From the NCBI GenBank assembly GCA_023301665.1, contig JALZUL010000091.1:1-10107 (forward strand): a DNA stretch of 10,107 nt. The letters are read 5' to 3'. Made by a program: the position numbers and the translations under genes. This DNA is from Ascidiaceihabitans sp. GTDB lineage: Bacteria; Pseudomonadota; Alphaproteobacteria; Rhodobacterales; Rhodobacteraceae. Below are positions 7,023 through 10,107 of this stretch, in pieces. A model generated the notes under the pieces. It was not told the DNA's origin, did not search any database, and was given only the letters and a program-made list of their open reading frames with translations. Each line of letters starts with the position of its first letter. Positions within the stretch are counted from its first letter, which is position 1.

Positions 7023-7200
7023 ATCCGTAGTCTCCAGTTTAATGCCATCCGCGTAGGTGCGATAGCTCGGCTTGGTCGGTCTGTGATCGATAGACTGAAG
7101 CCGTATAAACGAGACAGTGGTCGAAAAAGAATAACGTATGCGATTTGGGATATGCCACAAGAATCAGATTCGGACAAGGGGGTATGTTTGCACCTGCAGC
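7023..7200 (-). promoter_or_regulatory. probable promoter and long leader of the cold-shock gene
   Basis: No gene is evident here. csp genes often have leaders of 100 bases or more that respond to temperature. On the minus strand two partial promoters can be read: TTGTCC, 17 bases, CATATC across an 11-bp palindrome GAATCAGATTC (plus 7161-7171); and TTGTGG, 16 bases, TACGTT. Neither is convincing. AACTGGAG ahead of the start gives the ribosome-binding site. Confidence 0.4.
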
Positions 7201-7358
7201 ATTTGCGGGTTTTAACCAGCCCTTTTTTGCCGAAAATCGAGGGGCGGTAAAACGTCTGTAACGTGTCGGTATCACGTCGGTGCGCAGCGCACGCAGGGTT
7301 TGGCTGGTATTAACGCAGATCAGGCAAGCTGTTGGCGTGGTGCGAGATGGGGGCAGCA
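7201..7358. other. intergenic stretch between divergent csp and the BrnA-like gene
   Basis: I see no coding sequence. A short perfect hairpin GTGCGC-A-GCGCAC lies at 7280-7292, and ACGTGTCGG (7261-7269) is loosely repeated as ACGTCGG (7274-7280). The T-run at 7223-7228 follows only a weak stem. A promoter for the gene starting near 7359 should lie here, but no clear -35/-10 pair is visible. Confidence 0.3.
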
Positions 7359-7766
7359 ATGGCACAGATGGGCAAGACGGAACGACTGGCGCGGCGCAGG
7401 CTGATTTACCACTTGTGGTTGGCAAGTGAGGATCGCCTGCCCATGCACGAGGTGCGCAATGAGGTGCCCGATGCATGGCACCTGATCGAGGCGGATTTGG
7501 ACTGCCACGCGGCGAAACAAAAGGTGACGCTTTATTTGGATGCTCCGGTGGCAAAGGCGTTCAAGGCGATGGGAACGGGGTATCAAGCGCGGATCAATCG
7601 CATCTTGGGGACATGGATGGAGATGAAGATCGGGCATGTGATGGAAGCCGAGAAGATCATGCTAGAGGACCGCCGCCGCGCAATTATGGACGCGGAGAAG
7701 GCGGAGGGGTCCGAGACGGCAGGGCGCGGATGGGGGGAGTATGTCGAGGGGGATCGTGAGGGGTAG
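7359..7766 (+). CDS. BrnA-like antitoxin-family protein (DUF4415), orphan
   Basis: About 135 residues if started at the ATG at 7359, which has GGGGG five bases upstream. ATGs at 7347 and 7368 and a TTG at 7332 are alternatives, so the start is uncertain. The middle of the protein carries the BrnA/DUF4415 signature: KVTLYLDAPVAKAFKAMG, then TGYQARINRILGTWMEMK, a beta strand plus two helices of ribbon-helix-helix type that bind DNA. The N-terminal half is basic and Trp/His-rich (RLARRRLIYHLWLAS). The C-terminus is highly charged and probably flexible. BrnA normally pairs with the RNase toxin BrnT, usually encoded just upstream. No BrnT-like ORF is present here. Orphan members of this family are, from general knowledge, frequent in Rhodobacteraceae. 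It may be a solitary transcription regulator. Its stop is six bases from that of the convergent gene. Confidence 0.7.
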   Translation: MAQMGKTERLARRRLIYHLWLASEDRLPMHEVRNEVPDAWHLIEADLDCHAAKQKVTLYLDAPVAKAFKAMGTGYQARINRILGTWMEMKIGHVMEAEKIMLEDRRRAIMDAEKAEGSETAGRGWGEYVEGDREG

Positions 7767-7772
7767 GTAAAT

Positions 7773-8360
7773 CTAGCTTTTTCGGTGTGTGTTCTGAGCG
7801 CCTGACCAATACTTCTCGATCTGCCACAGCTTACCATCGGTGACGCTTCGGACGTCTTGGATCACCGCGCTATATTGGTCTAAAGAGAATTTGGACCACG
7901 CGATGTTTTTGTGTATTCGCCATCGCGGCTTTAGCCCACCAACATCTTGGTATTCCAATGCGGCAAGAAGCAGACGGTCGATTGGCGGGTGGACGGCATC
8001 GATCTTATCGCGGAGGCTCTCATCCGAGAGGTGGCCATAATGCCCCATCACGAGAGCTTTTAGGTAGATGTTGACCAATTTGGCGGTCACGCCATACGCA
8101 AATCCATTGGGTGATTTATTTCGGAGATTGGACTGAACGGTTTTGCAGACTTTGGTATGCCATGCGTCGAATTGGGACGGGCTTGGCAGATTTTGAGGAT
8201 CGGTTGAGATTTTCATTAAAGTTACAGAGCTCTCAAGCGCGGCTTTTCCATTTGTGACAGGAAAACGGGCGAGTGTGCTGGTGGAGGCCGCACGGGAGGC
8301 GGCCCAAGCTGCGAAGTCGTGTCTGATTCTTGATGGATCTGCTGGTTCGGTTTTGGCCAT
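7773..8360 (-). CDS. hypothetical protein, not recognised
   Basis: A 195-residue protein if started at the ATG at 8360-8358 (MAKTEPADPSRIRHDFAAWA). The frame stays open to 8546, but the added 62 residues are a translation of the inverted-repeat element and flanking hairpin, so I exclude them. No strong ribosome-binding site is visible at this start. The protein looks soluble and mixed helical, with no signal peptide or membrane segment. Notable stretches are the Ala/Ser-rich helix AAWAASRAASTS, then FAYGVTAKLVNIYLKAL, then HPPIDRLLLAALEY, and near the C-terminus IAWSKFSLDQYSAVIQDVR. The spaced motif G..AKL.N.YLKAL ... HPPID..LL ... WSKF..DQY looks like a conserved fold rather than random coding, but I cannot name a family. 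It faces the BrnA-like gene tail to tail with no terminator between. Confidence 0.6.
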   Translation of the reverse strand: MAKTEPADPSRIRHDFAAWAASRAASTSTLARFPVTNGKAALESSVTLMKISTDPQNLPSPSQFDAWHTKVCKTVQSNLRNKSPNGFAYGVTAKLVNIYLKALVMGHYGHLSDESLRDKIDAVHPPIDRLLLAALEYQDVGGLKPRWRIHKNIAWSKFSLDQYSAVIQDVRSVTDGKLWQIEKYWSGAQNTHRKS

Positions 8361-8417
8361 ATCAATGTTTGTAGCGTATTGCGAAGCAATGCGCGAGAGG
8401 GGAAGCGGGAGTGCAGA

Positions 8418-8486
8418 CGTAGGGTGGGTGAAACCCACCGGTTGAGTTGGTTTGGCTGGTGAATGGTGGGTTGCACCCACCCTACG
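8418..8486. repeat. clover-shaped inverted-repeat element (MITE/REP-like)
   Basis: Two 22-bp arms, 8418-8439 and 8465-8486, are reverse complements with one mismatch and a 25-base spacer. Both outer ends are CGTAGGGTGGGTG in their own orientation. Each arm is also a hairpin by itself: GGTGGGT-GAA-ACCCACC on the left and GGTGGGT-TGC-ACCCACC on the right. So the element can form one long hairpin or two small ones. Such GTAGGGTGGGT elements, often mistranslated as peptides like VGWVKPT, recur in many proteobacterial genomes as I recall. Copy number in this genome cannot be seen from one window. Confidence 0.75.
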
Positions 8487-8507
8487 GTTTCCAAATCTTA
8501 TGGCGAA

Positions 8508-8545
8508 TGCGAGGTGGCTCATGCTTGCGCACGGGCCACCTCGCA
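8508..8545 (-). terminator. hairpin downstream of ettA, possible terminator without U-tract
   Basis: TGCGAGGTGGC at 8508-8518 and GCCACCTCGCA at 8535-8545 form a perfect 11-bp stem, extendable by a U-G and a C-G pair. On the minus strand it starts 23 bases after the ettA stop, where a terminator is expected, but TTCGCC rather than a T-run follows. It may instead be part of a larger repeat unit with the element at 8418-8486. Confidence 0.45.
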
Positions 8546-8568
8546 CCCGTTAAATTTTCTTCGCAACC

Positions 8569-9921
8569 CTACCGCGAGAATTTCTTATGCTTCAAACGCT
8601 TCGGCTCCATGGCATCGGCACCAAGGCGGCGCTTTTTGTCTTCTTCGTAGTCCTCGAAGTTGCCCTCGAACCATTCAACGTGTGAATCGCCCTCAAACGC
8701 CAGCATGTGTGTACAGATGCGATCCAAGAAGAAGCGGTCGTGGGAGATGACCACGGCGCAGCCGGCGAAGTCGACGAGGGCGTCTTCCAAAGCGCGGAGC
8801 GTTTCCACATCGAGGTCGTTGGTCGGTTCATCGAGGAGCAGTACGTTGCCGCCGTCTTTGAGCAGGCGTGCCATGTGGACGCGGTTGCGTTCACCACCTG
8901 AAAGCAGGCCGACTTTTTTCTGTTGTGCGCTGCCTTTGAAGTTGAAGGAGGAGCAATAGGCGCGGGAGTTTACTTCGGCGTCGCCCAGTGTGATCAGCTC
9001 GGCGCCGCCTGTGATGGCTTCCCAGACGTTGTGTTCAGGGTCGAGTTCATCGCGCGACTGGTCAACGTAGGACAGTTCAACCGTGTTGCCGATTTCAACG
9101 GTGCCCTCGTCAGGTTGTTCTTGGCCGGTGAGCATTTTGAACAGTGTCGATTTCCCCGCGCCGTTTGGCCCGATGACGCCGACGATGCCGCCCGGTGGGA
9201 TGGAGAGGGAGAGGTTGTCGATCAAGAGCTTATCGCCCATCGCCTTTTTCAGGCCCTCGATTTCGATCACTTTGCTCCCGAGGCGCTGACCGTTGGGGAT
9301 AACGATTTGCGCGTAGGATAGTTTTTCGCGCTCGGACTGGTCGGCCATTTCGTTATAGGCGCTGATACGCGCTTTGGATTTGGCCTGACGGGCTTTGGCC
9401 CCTTGGCGCATCCATTCGAGTTCGCGTTGTAGCGTTTTCTGGCGAGATTTGTCTTCGCGGGCTTCTTGCAGAAGGCGTTTGGCTTTTTGGTCGATCCATG
9501 AGGAGTAGTTGCCCTCCCATGGGACACCGCTGCCACGGTCGAGTTCCAAGATCCAGCTGGTGATGGAGTCTAGGAAGTAGCGGTCGTGGGTGACGATCAG
9601 GATGGTGCCTTTGTAGTCGATCAGGTGCTGTTGCAGCCATGCGATGGTTTCGGCGTCCAAGTGGTTGGTCGGTTCATCGAGCAGCAGCATGTCTGGCTCT
9701 TCGAGCAGCAGGCGGCATAGGGCAACGCGGCGGGCTTCACCGCCTGATAGGGATGTGACGTCGGCGTCATCGGCTGGGCAGCGCAGGGCCTCCATTGAGA
9801 CGTCGATTTGTGAGTCCAGATCCCAGAGGTTTTCAGCGTCGATTTGGTCTTGGAGCTTGCCCATTTCCTCGGCGGTTTCGTCTGAGTAGTTCATCGCCAG
9901 TTCGTTGTAGCGATCGAGGAT
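8569..9921 (-). pseudogene. ettA: energy-dependent translational throttle protein EttA, 5'-truncated
   Basis: EttA is an ABC-F ATPase that binds the ribosomal E site and gates early elongation according to ATP/ADP level. EttA homology starts at codon 9921-9919 (ILDRYNELAMNYSDET) and runs to a normal C-terminus (EPKRLKHKKFSR), with TGA in frame immediately upstream at 9924-9922. Full-length EttA has about 555 residues; roughly the first 105 are missing, including the first Walker A. Numbered from the ATG at 9894 (441 residues), the rest is intact: signature LSGGE 49-53, Walker B LLLDEP, THD with H103, the basic linker arm, second Walker A GPNGAGKST 242-250, LSGGERNR 331-338, LLLDEPTNDL and SHD with H385. 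Nothing EttA-like is seen in any frame beyond 9921, so this is a break, not a frameshift. It may be an insertion, a deletion or an assembly join. Product activity is doubtful. Confidence 0.85.
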
Positions 9922-10050
9922 TCAACATTTTTGGCTGTCATTTACAAACAAATTGAACCCACACTGGATAGCTCTTAGAGGATACAGCATGCATACTTAA
10001 TCCTCCCTCAAGTCGGTGTTCAAAATGATCTGAGGTAGACAGAAGAAGAA
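9922..10050. other. non-EttA sequence beyond the ettA breakpoint
   Basis: This AT-rich stretch replaces the expected 5' end of ettA. I see no transposase homology and no terminal inverted repeat that I recognise, and the window ends too soon to find the other end of any insertion. It contains GAGGAT (9978-9983) pairing with ATCCTC (10000-10005) across 16 bases, overlapping the ribosome-binding site of the small ORF at 9938-9994. Confidence 0.4.
9938..9994 (-). CDS. possible 18-residue leader-type ORF
   Basis: On the minus strand GGGAGG precedes an ATG (9994-9992) by seven bases, a near-ideal Shine-Dalgarno. It opens an 18-codon frame MHAVSSKSYPVWVQFVCK ending in TGA at 9940-9938. The peptide is not recognised. 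It could be a true small protein, a leader peptide, or the severed start of a gene cut by the nearby rearrangement. Its stop lies 14 bases before the ettA breakpoint. The ribosome-binding site could be masked by the GAGGAT/ATCCTC stem. Confidence 0.3.
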   Translation of the reverse strand: MHAVSSKSYPVWVQFVCK

Positions 10051-10070
10051 AACCCGTCCTACGACGGGTT
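10041..10070 (-). terminator. rho-independent terminator of a minus-strand gene beyond the right edge
   Basis: AACCCGTC (10051-10058) and GACGGGTT (10063-10070) form a perfect 8-bp stem around CTAC. Read on the minus strand, TTCTTCTTCT follows, a pyrimidine-rich tail. On the plus strand no T-run follows. This implies a leftward gene ending just to the right. Confidence 0.7.
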
Positions 10071-10077
10071 GGGTGCA

Positions 10078-10107
10078 TTAATTAGGCTGCTGCTGCTGCT
10101 GTCTATT
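10078..10107 (-). CDS. possible last codons of a minus-strand gene (runs off the right edge)
   Basis: One minus-strand frame reads NRQQQQQPN and stops at TAA (10080-10078), eight bases before the terminator stem, the spacing expected for a gene end. The five CAG codons come from a (GCT)5 run at 10086-10100. A second frame reads IDSSSSSLINAPNPS but would stop inside the terminator stem; the third has a stop at 10105-10103. Only nine codons are visible, so no function can be given. Confidence 0.3.
   Translation of the reverse strand, partial: NRQQQQQPN

Noticed and set aside
7213..7228. Terminator before the BrnA-like gene
   Set aside because: The T-run follows only a 3-4 bp stem (GGG...CCC), too weak to call.
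7039..7554. Minus-strand open frame of 171 codons
   Set aside because: Pro/Ser-rich low-complexity translation, antisense to the BrnA-like gene and crossing the csp leader; a shadow.
8418..8486. CRISPR-like repeat
   Set aside because: Only one inverted pair, no regular direct repeats or spacers and no cas genes.
8361..8546. N-terminal extension of the unrecognised minus-strand gene
   Set aside because: The added residues are a translation of the inverted repeat and a hairpin, not coding-like sequence.
8923..9321. Plus-strand open frame of 132 codons opposite ettA
   Set aside because: Antisense of the conserved EttA coding region; composition mirrors the real gene.
9922..10050. Insertion-sequence end at the ettA break
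   Set aside because: No terminal inverted repeat, target duplication or transposase could be identified in the short stretch available.

Overview
The window looks like a marine Rhodobacteraceae (Roseobacter-group) alphaproteobacterium. This rests on protein style only: the arrangement of the pyrimidine-degradation genes, the EttA sequence, an orphan BrnA-type protein of the kind common in that family, and moderate GC. I could run no database search.

Positions 1-6714 form a pyrimidine-catabolism locus. At the left edge lies the first 60 codons of a TetR-family regulator closely resembling RutR, read leftward. Divergent from it is a tight rightward operon: an M20-family N-carbamoyl hydrolase (beta-ureidopropionase type), dihydropyrimidinase (hydA), an ABC ATPase, two different ABC permeases and an NMT1/THI5-like periplasmic binding protein. 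The genes overlap by one base (TAATG) at two junctions and are otherwise closely spaced. A perfect 16-bp palindrome that matches the E. coli RutR operator at 12 of 14 defined positions sits just before the hydrolase start. The logic would be import of a pyrimidine-like compound, ring opening by dihydropyrimidinase, then release of CO2, ammonia and a beta-amino acid by the hydrolase. The dihydropyrimidine dehydrogenase for the first step is not in the window. A strong terminator closes the operon.

Positions 6756-7022 hold a cold-shock protein gene on the minus strand, with its own terminator and a long leader. From 7023 to 8568 the region is accessory in character: an orphan BrnA-like antitoxin-family gene, a convergent unrecognised gene whose stop codon is six bases away, and a structured inverted-repeat element followed by a second hairpin.

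Positions 8569-9921 carry the ABC-F factor gene ettA on the minus strand, but it is broken. Homology stops abruptly at 9921 with an in-frame TGA, so the first ABC domain has lost its Walker A region. The 186 bases beyond are unrelated to EttA. They hold a small ORF with a strong ribosome-binding site, a terminator, and perhaps the last codons of another minus-strand gene. That junction is the most anomalous point in the window. I found no clear undescribed multi-gene system. The best leads are the RutR-controlled transporter, the orphan antitoxin beside an unknown gene, the clover-shaped repeat, and the ettA breakpoint.
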